A DNA stretch of 64,000 bases from Herbidospora mongoliensis. Its GTDB lineage: Bacteria > Actinomycetota > Actinomycetes > Streptosporangiales > Streptosporangiaceae. The DNA lies in the NCBI RefSeq assembly GCF_001570545.1, contig NZ_BBXD01000023.1:1-64000 (forward strand), written 5' to 3'. Positions 51,890 to 60,365 of the stretch are shown piece by piece (the first letter of the stretch is position 1; every line of letters starts with the position of its first letter). A model generated the notes under the pieces. The model was not told the DNA's origin. It saw only the letters and a list, made by a program, of their open reading frames with translations, and did no database searches. Both the position numbers and the translations under genes were made by a program.

Positions 51890-52343
51890 GAATCCCCAGA
51901 AAACGGAACCGGCTGCGAACCTGCGCAGCGACGCCGGCCTGGCGTCCGCGCTGCGCGTGTCGCTGGCTCGGCTGACTCGCCGCCTGCGCAAACAGGCCGT
52001 GGGTCACATCCTGACGCCCACGCAGCTCGCGGCCCTGGCCGCCGTCGAGCGGCACACCACGATGACCCCCGGCGAACTGGCCGACCACGAGAAGGTGCAA
52101 CCTCCCTCGATGACCAGGGTGGTGGCCCATCTGGAGGAACGCGGCCTGCTGGCCCGCTCGCCCCACCCCACGGACCGTCGTCAGGTGACCTTGTCGGTCA
52201 CCCCGGCGGGCCAGGCCCTGTTGATCGAGGAACGCCGCCGCAAGGAGGCCTGGCTCGCCCAGCGCCTCGGCGAACTCACCGTGGAGGAGAAGGCGATCCT
52301 GCGCCAGGCCGCTCCGATCCTGGAAAAGCTCTCCCAAATGTGA
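51882..52343 (+). CDS. MarR-family transcriptional regulator
   Basis: A 153-residue winged-helix regulator. The recognition helix and wing are in TPGELADHEKVQPPSMTRVV, AHLEERGLLARSPHPTDRRQ, VTLSVTPAG, the classic MarR pattern (residues ~66-115). The N- and C-terminal helices would form the dimer interface. It overlaps the following MFS gene by four bases (GTGA), so it likely controls that exporter and itself in response to a small molecule. AAGG sits about 9 bases before the ATG. Confidence 0.94.
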   Translation: MLTNPQKTEPAANLRSDAGLASALRVSLARLTRRLRKQAVGHILTPTQLAALAAVERHTTMTPGELADHEKVQPPSMTRVVAHLEERGLLARSPHPTDRRQVTLSVTPAGQALLIEERRRKEAWLAQRLGELTVEEKAILRQAAPILEKLSQM

Positions 52344-53758
52344 GACGCCTGCGGTCAGCGGCGGATCTGGCGAAGTGGACGGGTATGGGGCCGGTTCGGG
52401 AGTCCGGCCCAGACCCTTTTGACGCGACCTCCGCTTCGGCGGGAGAACTCGGCTCCGACGTGGCCGTGGCGACCGAAATGGCCCTGTCGGAGCGCGAGGC
52501 CGCGTCCGAGAGATCCGGGATGTTCCGGTCGTTGCGTAACCACAACTACCGGTTGTTCCTCTCCGGCTCCGTCGTGTCCAACGTCGGGACCTGGATGCAG
52601 CGCACCGCGCAGGACTGGCTCGTTTTGAGCCTGACCGGTGGGTCCGGCACCGCGCTGGGCATCACGGTCGCGCTGCAGTTCCTCCCCATCATGGTGTTCG
52701 GGATGTGGGGCGGCGTGCTGGCCGACCGGTTCCCGAAGCGGCGCCTGCTGATGATCGCGCAGTCGCTGATGGCGGTGCTGGCGCTGGCCATGGGCGTTCT
52801 GACCGTCACCGGCCAGGCCCAGGTCTGGCACGTCTACGTGATGGCCTTCACGCTCGGCCTGCTGGCCTGTGTCGAGGTGCCCACGCGGCAGTCGTTCGTG
52901 GTCGAGATGGTCGGCCGCGACGACCTGTCGAACGCCATCGCGCTGAACAGCTCCTCCTTCAACCTGGCCCGCGTGGTCGGCCCGGCCATCGCCGGACTGC
53001 TGATCAACTGGCTGGGCGGCACCGGCCCGCTGTTCCTGGTCAACGCTCTCACCTTCTCCTTCACCATCGGCGGCATGCTGCTGATGCGGAAGACCGAACT
53101 GCGCACCCCCGAGCCGGTCAAACGCGGCAAGGGGCAGGCCAGGGAAGGGCTGCGGTATGTGTTCGGCAACCCCGACCTGCTGCTGCCGGTGCTCATGGTC
53201 GCCTTCGTCGCCGTCTTCGCCCAGAGTTTCAGCACGTCGATCGCGCTCATGTCGACCGAGGTGTTCGACTCGGGGGCGTCCGCGTTCGGCATCGCGAGCA
53301 GCGCGTTCGCCATCGGGGCCGTCGTGGGGGCGCTCCAGGCGGCCCGGCGGGTGACCCCGTCGCGGCGCACGCTGATCATCGGAGGCGTCGCCTTCGGGCT
53401 GTTCCAGATCGCGGCGGCGTTCAGCCCCGGATACTGGGCCTTCCTGGTCGCCCTGGTCCCGGCGGGGCTGGCGATGATCACCGTTCAGACGACCGCGAAC
53501 TCGACTCTGCAGCTCGGGGCGTCCAGCGAGATGCGCGGCCGGGTGATGGGCATCTACGTCCTGGTCTTCACCGCCGGAGCGCCCATCGGCGCCCCGCTGA
53601 TCGGCTGGATCGCCGAGATGGCCGGTCCCCGGGTCGGCATTCTGGTCTCCGGCGTGCTCAGTCTCACCGGAGTGGCACTGGCGCTGCTGGTCACGAAAAT
53701 GGTCGCGGCCCGCAAAAACGTGGCCCTCAACCCCGCCCCCGCTTCGATCGCGGTCTGA
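52340..53758 (+). CDS. MFS exporter
   Basis: A 472-residue major facilitator of the MFS_3/enterobactin-exporter-like group. About 60 non-conserved N-terminal residues precede the first helix (MFRSLRNHNYRLFLSGSVVS), then QRTAQDWLVLSLTGGSGTAL and GGVLADRFPKRRLLMIAQSL (loop 2-3 motif), 12 helices in total. GTG at 52340 overlaps the marR stop (GTGA) and is my choice; an ATG at 52385 or a later start would also leave an intact transporter. Regulated with marR, it probably exports a toxic compound. Confidence 0.9.
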   Translation: MRRLRSAADLAKWTGMGPVRESGPDPFDATSASAGELGSDVAVATEMALSEREAASERSGMFRSLRNHNYRLFLSGSVVSNVGTWMQRTAQDWLVLSLTGGSGTALGITVALQFLPIMVFGMWGGVLADRFPKRRLLMIAQSLMAVLALAMGVLTVTGQAQVWHVYVMAFTLGLLACVEVPTRQSFVVEMVGRDDLSNAIALNSSSFNLARVVGPAIAGLLINWLGGTGPLFLVNALTFSFTIGGMLLMRKTELRTPEPVKRGKGQAREGLRYVFGNPDLLLPVLMVAFVAVFAQSFSTSIALMSTEVFDSGASAFGIASSAFAIGAVVGALQAARRVTPSRRTLIIGGVAFGLFQIAAAFSPGYWAFLVALVPAGLAMITVQTTANSTLQLGASSEMRGRVMGIYVLVFTAGAPIGAPLIGWIAEMAGPRVGILVSGVLSLTGVALALLVTKMVAARKNVALNPAPASIAV

Positions 53759-53801
53759 GGACGGTCAGCGGCACCCCATGGGCTTGGCTAGGCTCAACGC
53801 C

Positions 53802-53885
53802 GTGGACCGTCCCCGCCGCTGGCTGCTGCCGACCGTGCTCGGCCTGCTCATGCTGCTCGTCGTCGTGGGCGCACTCCTCCAGTGA
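53802..53885 (+). CDS. 27-residue single-helix membrane peptide
   Basis: A short reading frame encoding MDRPRRWLLPTVLGLLMLLV followed by VVGALLQ: a positively charged N-terminus and one membrane helix. A -10-like TAGGCT (53789-53794) ends 7 bases before the GTG, as in leaderless actinobacterial genes. It falls between the MFS exporter stop and the terminator at 53970-53995. Function is unknown. Such small proteins can modulate a larger membrane partner, and the exporter just upstream is a candidate, but this is inference. Confidence 0.5.
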   Translation: MDRPRRWLLPTVLGLLMLLVVVGALLQ

Positions 53886-53969
53886 CCCTGTCTGATGGCC
53901 GCGCCTCCGGCACGGCAGGCCGGGGCGCGCCCCGGCGGGGCCGTAACAGAAACGCTTGTGACCGGCGAC

Positions 53970-53995
53970 GGCGGCGCGCTTTTCGACGCGCCGCC
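53970..53995. terminator. terminator-like hairpin between convergent genes
   Basis: GGCGGCGCG (53970-53978) pairs perfectly with CGCGCCGCC (53987-53995) around the loop CTTTTCGA. It lies between the plus-strand MFS/peptide genes and the minus-strand aldo/keto reductase stop at 54013, so it could serve both. Confidence 0.65.
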
Positions 53996-54012
53996 GCCCC
54001 AGGAGACGTGTT

Positions 54013-54984
54013 CTACCAGGCGTAGGCCTCGGGGGCGGTGCCGCCGGGGCCGGGGAAGATCTCGTCGATGCGGGCCAGGGCCTTGTCGTCGAACTTGATC
54101 TCCAGGGCTCGCAGGGAGCCGTTGAGCTGGTCGGCCGTGCGCGGGCCGATGATCGGGGCGGTGACCGCCTTCTGGTGGAGGAGCCAGGCCAGGCCGGCGT
54201 TGGCCGGGTCTTCGCCCAGCTCGTCGCAGAAGGCCTCCCACTGCTCGATCTGGGGGCGGACCTTCTCCAGGGCCTCGACCTGGTCGGGGTTGGCGCTGCG
54301 GCCCTTGTCGATCTTGCGCAGGACGCCGCCGAGCAGGCCGCCGGCCAGCGGGCTCCAGGGGATGACACCCAGGCCGTAGTCCTGGCACGCGGGCAGAACC
54401 TCGAGCTCGACCGAGCGCTCCAGCAGGTGGTATTTCGACTGCTCGCTCACCAGGCCGAGGAAGTTGCGGCGCCTGGCCGTCTCCTGGGCCTTGGCGATGT
54501 GCCAGCCGGCGAAGTTCGACGAGCCCACATAGAGGATCTTGCCCTGCTGGCGGAGCACCTCCATGGCCTCCCAGAACTCCTCGAAGGGGGTGTTCCGGTC
54601 GATGTGGTGCGCCTGGTAGATGTCGATGTAGTCGGTCTGCATGCGCTTCAGCGAGGCGTCCGCCGCGCGGCGGATGTTCAGAGCCGATAGGAAGGTGTCG
54701 TTGGGCCAGTCGCCCATCGAGCCGTAGAGCTTGGTGGCGATGACGGTCTTCTCGCGGCGGCCCCCGCCCTGGGCGAACCACCGGCCGATGATCTGCTCGG
54801 TGACGCCCTCGCCCTTCTTCCAGCCGTAGACGTTGGCACTGTCGAAGAAGTTGATGCCCAGCTCATGGGCGCGATCCATGATCGCGAAGGAGTCCTCCTC
54901 CGTGGTCTGCGGGCCGAAGTTCATCGTGCCCAGGCAGAGCTTGCTGACCTTGAGTCCGGTACGACCGAGCTGCGCGTAGTCCAT
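54013..54984 (-). CDS. aldo/keto reductase
   Basis: A 323-residue NADPH-dependent aldo/keto reductase. The catalytic tetrad is D48 (FFDSANVYG), Y53, K85 (VIATKLYG) and H126 (IYQAHHID). The N-terminus YAQLGRTGLKVSKLCLGTMN and the C-terminal PIIGPRTADQLNGSLRAL cofactor-binding motif are standard. It belongs to the YajO/Kv-beta-like type by appearance, and substrate is unknown. Divergent from the secreted propeller gene. Confidence 0.94.
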   Translation of the reverse strand: MDYAQLGRTGLKVSKLCLGTMNFGPQTTEEDSFAIMDRAHELGINFFDSANVYGWKKGEGVTEQIIGRWFAQGGGRREKTVIATKLYGSMGDWPNDTFLSALNIRRAADASLKRMQTDYIDIYQAHHIDRNTPFEEFWEAMEVLRQQGKILYVGSSNFAGWHIAKAQETARRRNFLGLVSEQSKYHLLERSVELEVLPACQDYGLGVIPWSPLAGGLLGGVLRKIDKGRSANPDQVEALEKVRPQIEQWEAFCDELGEDPANAGLAWLLHQKAVTAPIIGPRTADQLNGSLRALEIKFDDKALARIDEIFPGPGGTAPEAYAW

Positions 54985-55094
54985 GGTTCCACCTTAGGAA
55001 CCTGGAGTGGACTCCAGGCCAGCCCCCAACGCGGACCAGAGCGCCCCGGCCGCCGCGCCGGGGGCGGGGCCATCGAACAGGGCAGGATGTCTTC

Positions 55095-56087
55095 ATGGGG
55101 TGGACTTTTCGGGGGATGGCGCTGGCCGCGTTGATCCTTCTCGTATGGGCGGTTCCGGCGCAGGCCGACGACGACAAGGAGCTCTTCGAGTTCGCCGACT
55201 CCCGGATCACCGAGTCCAGTGGGCTGGCGGTGTCGCCGACGCACCCCGGGATCGTCTACACGCACAACGACAGCGCCGCGGCGGCCGTCTTCTACGCCGT
55301 CGACGGCTCCACGGGGCGGACCAAGGCGGCGTACACGATCACCAACGCCGAGGCCCGTGACTGGGAGGGCATGGCGGCCTATCGCGATCAGGCGGGGCGC
55401 GGGGTGCTGTTCTTCGGGGACATCGGGGACAACCTCGACGGGGCCTGGTCGGATATCTCCGTCTATGAAGTGGCCGAGCCGACGCGGCTCCGCGGGGGCA
55501 GCCTGGAGGCGGTCCGCTATCGGTTCCGGTACGCCGACGGGGCGCGCAACGCGGAGGGCTTGATGGTCGACCCCCGGACGGGGCGGCTGTATGTGGTGAC
55601 CAAGGAGTTCGACGGGCTGATTTACGCCGCGCCCAAGCAGCTACGGACGGATCGGGTGAACGTTCTCAAGCGTGTGGGATCCGCCCCGACCATGGCCACC
55701 GACGCGGCCTTCGCCCCCGACGGGTCGAGCTTCGTGGTGCGGACCTACTTCTCGGCGACCCTCTACCGGAAGGTCGACGACGAGATCTCCGGGGTCGGGA
55801 TGCCCATGCTGCGGCAGGCCGAGTCGATCACCTACTCCGCCGACGGGAAGTCGCTGCTGACCGGGTCGGAAGGGGAGCACAGCCCGGTCGTGCGGGTCCC
55901 GCTGCCGGAGGCCGCCGTGCCGAGCCCTTCGCCGACACCGAAACCCTCGAAGGCGAGCCCGGCGGCGCTGCCGGTGGCCTCCGAGTCGGAAGGGCCGGAC
56001 GCCGGGTTCATGATCGTCTTGTGGCTGGGCGTGGCCGTGGGAGCGATCGGGATCATCATCGGAGTCGCCAGGTGGGCCGGACGTTAG
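55095..56087 (+). CDS. secreted or membrane-anchored beta-propeller-like protein
   Basis: A 330-residue exported protein. Signal peptide: MGWTFRGMALAALILLVWAV then PAQA. The body (DSRITESSGLAVSPTHPGIV, YTHNDSAAAAVFYAVDGSTG, DWEGMAAY, NAEGLMVDPRTGRLYVVTKE) has the blade-like repeats of phytase- or esterase-like propellers. A Pro/Ser/Lys linker and a C-terminal helix (FMIVLWLGVAVGAIGIIIGV) should anchor it to the membrane. GGCAGGA precedes the ATG by about 8 bases. Activity is unknown. Confidence 0.87.
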   Translation: MGWTFRGMALAALILLVWAVPAQADDDKELFEFADSRITESSGLAVSPTHPGIVYTHNDSAAAAVFYAVDGSTGRTKAAYTITNAEARDWEGMAAYRDQAGRGVLFFGDIGDNLDGAWSDISVYEVAEPTRLRGGSLEAVRYRFRYADGARNAEGLMVDPRTGRLYVVTKEFDGLIYAAPKQLRTDRVNVLKRVGSAPTMATDAAFAPDGSSFVVRTYFSATLYRKVDDEISGVGMPMLRQAESITYSADGKSLLTGSEGEHSPVVRVPLPEAAVPSPSPTPKPSKASPAALPVASESEGPDAGFMIVLWLGVAVGAIGIIIGVARWAGR

Positions 56088-56279
56088 CCAGGTGTAGGGC
56101 TGGGCGTCGCCGGGTGCAGACGGATGCCCTTGGGGCCGTATGGCGGACTTCGTGATGAGCTACGCGGTGCCTGACAGCGCGAAGCCGAGCTTCTTTGTCA
56201 GGGGCATACCGGGATACTCACCGCGAATTGAGTAGGTGCTCCATAGCGCTCACGTGGGGCGGCGCGGGATCGTTCCCGT

Positions 56280-58766
56280 ATGCACTCCGTCGGCTCTCCT
56301 ACCTGCCCCGACTGCGGTGCCCCGTTGGACGGGTCACCACGCCGATGCCCGGCCTGCGAGCTTCCGCTCCATGGCCCGATCGCGGCTGAGTTGTGGCAGC
56401 TCGACCTCGCTCTGAACGAACTACGGGGGCGCGAGGCCCGGCTGCTCGGCAGGAGGACGGAGCTGCTGACCGCGCTCCGCGCCGCCGGAGAGCACCAGCC
56501 CGCCGGTGCCGAGGCTGGGGGAGCCCCGGCACCGGCGAGCGGAACGGCGCAAGCCCAGGCGCAGGCGGGCGAACAGGTGGGAGCGCCGGGCCAGGCGTGG
56601 CAGCAGGCGGGGGCCCAAGGCCAGGCAGGGTGGGCCGGGGCGCAGGGTCCGGCGGGCTGGCAGTTGGGGAATCCAGGTCAGGCCTTGCCGCCGAAGCGGG
56701 AGATGTCGCCGTCCGCCGTCCGGAATCTGCTGCTCGGGCTCGGTGGGCTGTTGCTCGTGGTGGCGGCCGTGGTGTTCACGATCGTCAGCTGGGGTTCCGT
56801 GGGGATCGGGGGGCGGGCCGCGATTCTGCTCGGGTTCACCGGGTTGACCCTCGCCGCGCCGTTCGTGCTGGTCAGGCGGGGTCTCAAGGCGACCGCCGAG
56901 ACGCTGGCGATCCTCGGGGCGGCGCTGTTCCTGCTCGACGGGTACGCCGCGTTCCAGGTCTGGTTCGAAGGGCGCGTCGGTTCGCTGCCGTACACGGCGG
57001 GGCTGATCGCGCTCGCCGCGGGGCTGTTCGCGCTCTACGGCCGGCTGGCCAAGCTGTCGTTGCCGCTTCCGGTCGCCATCGGGCTGGCCCAGTTTCCGCT
57101 GATCATCCTCAGTGCCGACGAGACGGCCGCGCACGCCGCCGGGGCGCTGATCCTCACCGCCGCCATCGATGTCGCCCTCTGGGTGACCACGAAGCAGAAG
57201 GTCGCGCTGGCCGGGCTCTTCGCGACGTGGCTGCTCGGGTGCGCCGTCGCGCTCTTCCAGTCGACCGAGTATCTCGACGACCTGTCCCGGGCCCTCACCT
57301 ACGGGGGGATTCTCGCGGTGGCCGCCGCCGAGGCCGGGTTCCTGGCGCTGCGGGCGAAGAAGTATCGGCTGGTCCCGATCATCGGGGGCGTCCTGGCGGG
57401 GGTGTTCGCGGTGCGGGCGCCGCTCATGGTGGTCGTGCCGGACGAGTGGTTCATCGTGGTCATCCCGGCGATCGCGGGCGCCTTCGCGCTGGCGCTGCGC
57501 AAGGAGGCCAGGGTCACCGCGCTGGGCGTCGGGGCGGTGGCGTCGGTCGTCGTACTGGCGCCGGTCGTGGTCGTGCTGCGCGGGCCCGTCGTCGACATGG
57601 GGCGCGGCGTCTGGTCGGGCGGGCTGGGCGTCGGCGCGGGCGACTATCTGAGCCGGGCCCCTTGGATTCCGCGACTGCCCGATCTGGTGCTGGTCGTGCT
57701 GATCACCGTGGCGCTGGCGCTGACCGTCAAGAAGAAGATCTTCGCGGTGATCGCGGGCGCGGTGGCGGTCGCGTTCGTGGCGCCGGTGTTCGACCTGCCC
57801 TACCCGGTCATGATCGCGTTGCTGCTCGCGATGACCATCGCCGCCGCCACGGTGCTGGAGCCGTCGTATGCCCGGCTCGCCCTGGTGATCGGCGTGGTCG
57901 CCACGCTGTGGGCGCTGGTCAGCGAGACCGCCACGCTGGTGGTGCTTGCCGTGCTGGCCGTCATCGCGGCCTGGGTCGCCCTCAGGGACGAGAAGCTGCG
58001 CGTCTGGGCCGCCAACGTGGGCGTCCTCTGCGCCGGTGGGTTCGCGGTGGCGGCATGGCTGTCGGCCGATCAGCAGACGCGGTTCCTCCCGTTCGTGCTG
58101 CTCGCGGTGGCCGCAGCGGCCGCGCCCTGGCGGTGGACCGAGATCGGGGCGGGGGTGCTCGGGCTGGCGGGGCTGGTGGTCGTACCGGACCTGAGGACTT
58201 TCAGTCTCGCCGCCGCCACGGCCGGGGTGATCGCCGCCGGGGTGGCGCTGCGGAAGGAGCGCGGGAACGTGGCGTATCTCGCGACCGCGCTGCTGCTGAT
58301 CGCCTCGTGGTCGCGGCTCTACATCGAGGACGTCACGCTCGTCGAGGCCTACACCGCGCCGTTCTCCGCCGTGCTGCTGGTGTTCGGGTGGTGGAAGGCG
58401 CGGAGCGCGTCGTCGTGGCAGGCCTATGGCGCGGGGCTGACGTTCACGCTGCTGCCCAGCCTCTTCGTGCTGTACGACCAGCCAGAAGGGTGGGTCAGGC
58501 CGCTGGCGCTGGGCCTGGTGGCGCTGGTCGTGCTGGTCGTGGGCGCGTTGAAGAGGTTGCAGGCGCCCGCCGTGCTCGGGGGGTTCACCCTCGCGGCGGT
58601 GACCATTCACGAGATCGCGCCGTGGGTGGTCGATCTGGTGCTGCTCGTGCCCCGGTGGGTGCCGATGGCGGCCGGCGGGCTCCTGCTGCTGCTCGTCGGG
58701 GCGACCTACGAGAGCCGGATCCGCGACGTCAAGCGGGTCGGCGCGGCGATCCGGGGTCTGCGGTGA
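56280..58766 (+). CDS. SCO7613-type multi-pass membrane protein with zinc ribbon
   Basis: An 828-residue protein. The N-terminal zinc ribbon has CPDC and CPAC pairs (C9, C12, C23, C26). A helical segment (LDLALNELRGREARLLGRRT) and a low-complexity Ala/Gln/Gly linker follow, then roughly 20 membrane helices from residue ~150 to the end, matching the SCO7613 C-terminal domain family of actinobacteria. Function is unknown; the size and helix count suggest a transporter or lipid-linked enzyme. The ribosome site is weak. Its 3' end overlaps the convergent gene at 58729 by 38 bases. Confidence 0.88.
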   Translation: MHSVGSPTCPDCGAPLDGSPRRCPACELPLHGPIAAELWQLDLALNELRGREARLLGRRTELLTALRAAGEHQPAGAEAGGAPAPASGTAQAQAQAGEQVGAPGQAWQQAGAQGQAGWAGAQGPAGWQLGNPGQALPPKREMSPSAVRNLLLGLGGLLLVVAAVVFTIVSWGSVGIGGRAAILLGFTGLTLAAPFVLVRRGLKATAETLAILGAALFLLDGYAAFQVWFEGRVGSLPYTAGLIALAAGLFALYGRLAKLSLPLPVAIGLAQFPLIILSADETAAHAAGALILTAAIDVALWVTTKQKVALAGLFATWLLGCAVALFQSTEYLDDLSRALTYGGILAVAAAEAGFLALRAKKYRLVPIIGGVLAGVFAVRAPLMVVVPDEWFIVVIPAIAGAFALALRKEARVTALGVGAVASVVVLAPVVVVLRGPVVDMGRGVWSGGLGVGAGDYLSRAPWIPRLPDLVLVVLITVALALTVKKKIFAVIAGAVAVAFVAPVFDLPYPVMIALLLAMTIAAATVLEPSYARLALVIGVVATLWALVSETATLVVLAVLAVIAAWVALRDEKLRVWAANVGVLCAGGFAVAAWLSADQQTRFLPFVLLAVAAAAAPWRWTEIGAGVLGLAGLVVVPDLRTFSLAAATAGVIAAGVALRKERGNVAYLATALLLIASWSRLYIEDVTLVEAYTAPFSAVLLVFGWWKARSASSWQAYGAGLTFTLLPSLFVLYDQPEGWVRPLALGLVALVVLVVGALKRLQAPAVLGGFTLAAVTIHEIAPWVVDLVLLVPRWVPMAAGGLLLLLVGATYESRIRDVKRVGAAIRGLR

Positions 58767-59124
58767 AGCGTTCGACGAACTCCTCGCCCCGCAAAGCGCG
58801 CTCGACCAGGGCGATCGAGGCGGCCAGGGCCACCAGCCGGGGACCCTCGCGGCGGTAGACCTCCAAGACGGCCTCGACCACGTGGGGCGGCAGGTGCTCC
58901 TTCAGGTCGACGGCCGCGTCGCGGTAGCCCGCCCGCGCGCCCTCGACCTGGGCGCGCACGGTGTGTCCCGCCATGCGGGCCAGCGCCAGCGGGTGGCGGC
59001 GCAGCACGCCGTAGGCGCGGTAGTCGGGCGGCACCGCGTCGAGCAGCCAGTTGACCGCCGATGTCTGCCAGTCTGGGCTGCCCGGAGGCGGTATCTCGGG
59101 TGGCCATCCCGGCGGAACATACAC
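58729..59124 (-). CDS. conserved actinobacterial hypothetical protein
   Basis: A 131-residue soluble protein of unknown function. It begins MYVPPGWPPEIPPPGSPDWQ and contains WLLDAVPPDYRAYGVLRRHP, LALARMAGHTVRAQVEGARA and REGPRLVALAASIALVERAL, a pattern I recognise from other actinomycetes without an assigned role. TAGACT on the minus strand (59137-59132) ends exactly 7 bases before the GTG, a typical leaderless start. A longer frame upstream overlaps lhgO antisense and is rejected. Convergent overlap of 38 bases with the SCO7613-type gene. Confidence 0.85.
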   Translation of the reverse strand: MYVPPGWPPEIPPPGSPDWQTSAVNWLLDAVPPDYRAYGVLRRHPLALARMAGHTVRAQVEGARAGYRDAAVDLKEHLPPHVVEAVLEVYRREGPRLVALAASIALVERALRGEEFVERFTADPGSPRRPA

Positions 59125-59178
59125 GTCAGTCAGTCTAACCGAACGTGAGTTCGACCTCGAATATGTGACAATCAGGGC

Positions 59179-60333
59179 ATGAAGATCGGGGTCGTCGGAG
59201 CCGGCATCCTCGGGCTCGCGGTGGCGCGCGAGCTGACCTCCCGGGGCGCCGAGGTGACGGTGCTGGAGAAGGAAGACCGCGTCGCCGCGCATCAGACGGG
59301 GCACAACAGCGGGGTCGTCCACGCGGGGATCTACTACAGGCCCGGGTCGCTGAAGGCGCGGCTGTGCCGTGAGGGAGTGGCGCTGCTGCGGGACTACTGC
59401 CAGGAGCACCGGCTGCCCTACGACGAGGTGGGCAAGCTCGTCATCGCCTCGACCCGCGCGGAACGGGCGGGGTTGCGCGAGATCGCGGATCGGGCGCGGG
59501 CGAATGGCGTACCGGATATTTCCGAACTCGACGCTCTCGGCCTGCGGGAGATCGAACCCCACGCGGTCGGTGTCGGCGCCGTGCATTCTCCCCACACCGC
59601 CGTCGCGGACTTTCCCGCCGTGGCCCGGCACCTCGCCGCAGATTTGGATGTACGGCTCTCGCACCCCGTATCGGCCATCCACGAGTCGGCCACGCACGTG
59701 GCGGCGGGTGACCTGCGCTTCGACCACCTGGTCGTCTGCGCCGGACTGGGCACCGACGCCCTGGCGGGCAAGGGAGACGTGCGGATCGTCCCGTTCCGGG
59801 GCGAGTACTTCCAGCTGAAGGGCCGGGCGAAAGACCTGGTCAAGGGCCTGATCTACCCCGTACCCGACCCGAGGTTCCCCTTCCTCGGCGTGCACCTGAC
59901 GAAACGGGTCGACGGCGAGGTGCTGGTCGGCCCCAACGCGGTCATGGCGCTCGCGCTGGAGGGCTATTCGTGGCGCGACGTGCGCATCGGCGAACTGGCG
60001 CGGATTCTCGCCTGGCCCGGCACCCGCAAGATGGCCCGCCGCCATTGGCGGACCGGCCTGCGCGAGTTGAACGGCTCGCTGCGGCCCTCGGCGTTTCTCA
60101 AGGCGGCCCGTCGATATGTCCCGGCGCTTTCCGAGGGCGACCTGGTCAGGGCGGGCAGCGGCGTCAGGGCCCAAGCCGTCGGGCGGGACGGCGCGCTGAT
60201 CGACGACTTCGCCATCGACAGGCACGGACGGGTGCTGATCGTCCGGAACGCGCCCTCCCCGGCGGCGACGTCGAGTTTCGCCATCGCCGGGCATGTAGCT
60301 GATTTGACGTCAGCTTTAAGCGATCCTTCATAA
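59179..60333 (+). CDS. lhgO: L-2-hydroxyglutarate oxidase
   Basis: A 384-residue FAD enzyme of the DAO superfamily that oxidises L-2-hydroxyglutarate to 2-oxoglutarate. The FAD Rossmann motif is VGAGILGLAVARELTSRG (residues ~6-23), followed by the LhgO hallmark QTGHNSGVVHAGIYYRPGS (39-57). VVCAGLGTDALAG and PFRGEYFQLKGRAKDLVKGL are typical. GACAAT at 59167-59172 lies 6 bases before the ATG and could be a -10 box, so the mRNA may be leaderless. Divergent from the hypothetical gene at 59124. Confidence 0.94.
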   Translation: MKIGVVGAGILGLAVARELTSRGAEVTVLEKEDRVAAHQTGHNSGVVHAGIYYRPGSLKARLCREGVALLRDYCQEHRLPYDEVGKLVIASTRAERAGLREIADRARANGVPDISELDALGLREIEPHAVGVGAVHSPHTAVADFPAVARHLAADLDVRLSHPVSAIHESATHVAAGDLRFDHLVVCAGLGTDALAGKGDVRIVPFRGEYFQLKGRAKDLVKGLIYPVPDPRFPFLGVHLTKRVDGEVLVGPNAVMALALEGYSWRDVRIGELARILAWPGTRKMARRHWRTGLRELNGSLRPSAFLKAARRYVPALSEGDLVRAGSGVRAQAVGRDGALIDDFAIDRHGRVLIVRNAPSPAATSSFAIAGHVADLTSALSDPS

Positions 60334-60365
60334 AGTGCTCAGGTACGTCCCCCTCGTCCGAGAAG

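Noticed and set aside
51875-52339. N-terminal extension of the MFS gene across marR
   Set aside because: The frame is open but lies over marR in a different frame and has no conserved sequence. The GTGA overlap at 52340 is a better start.
58729-60294. 521-codon minus-strand frame
   Set aside because: It is antisense to lhgO except for its last 131 codons, which are the conserved hypothetical gene.
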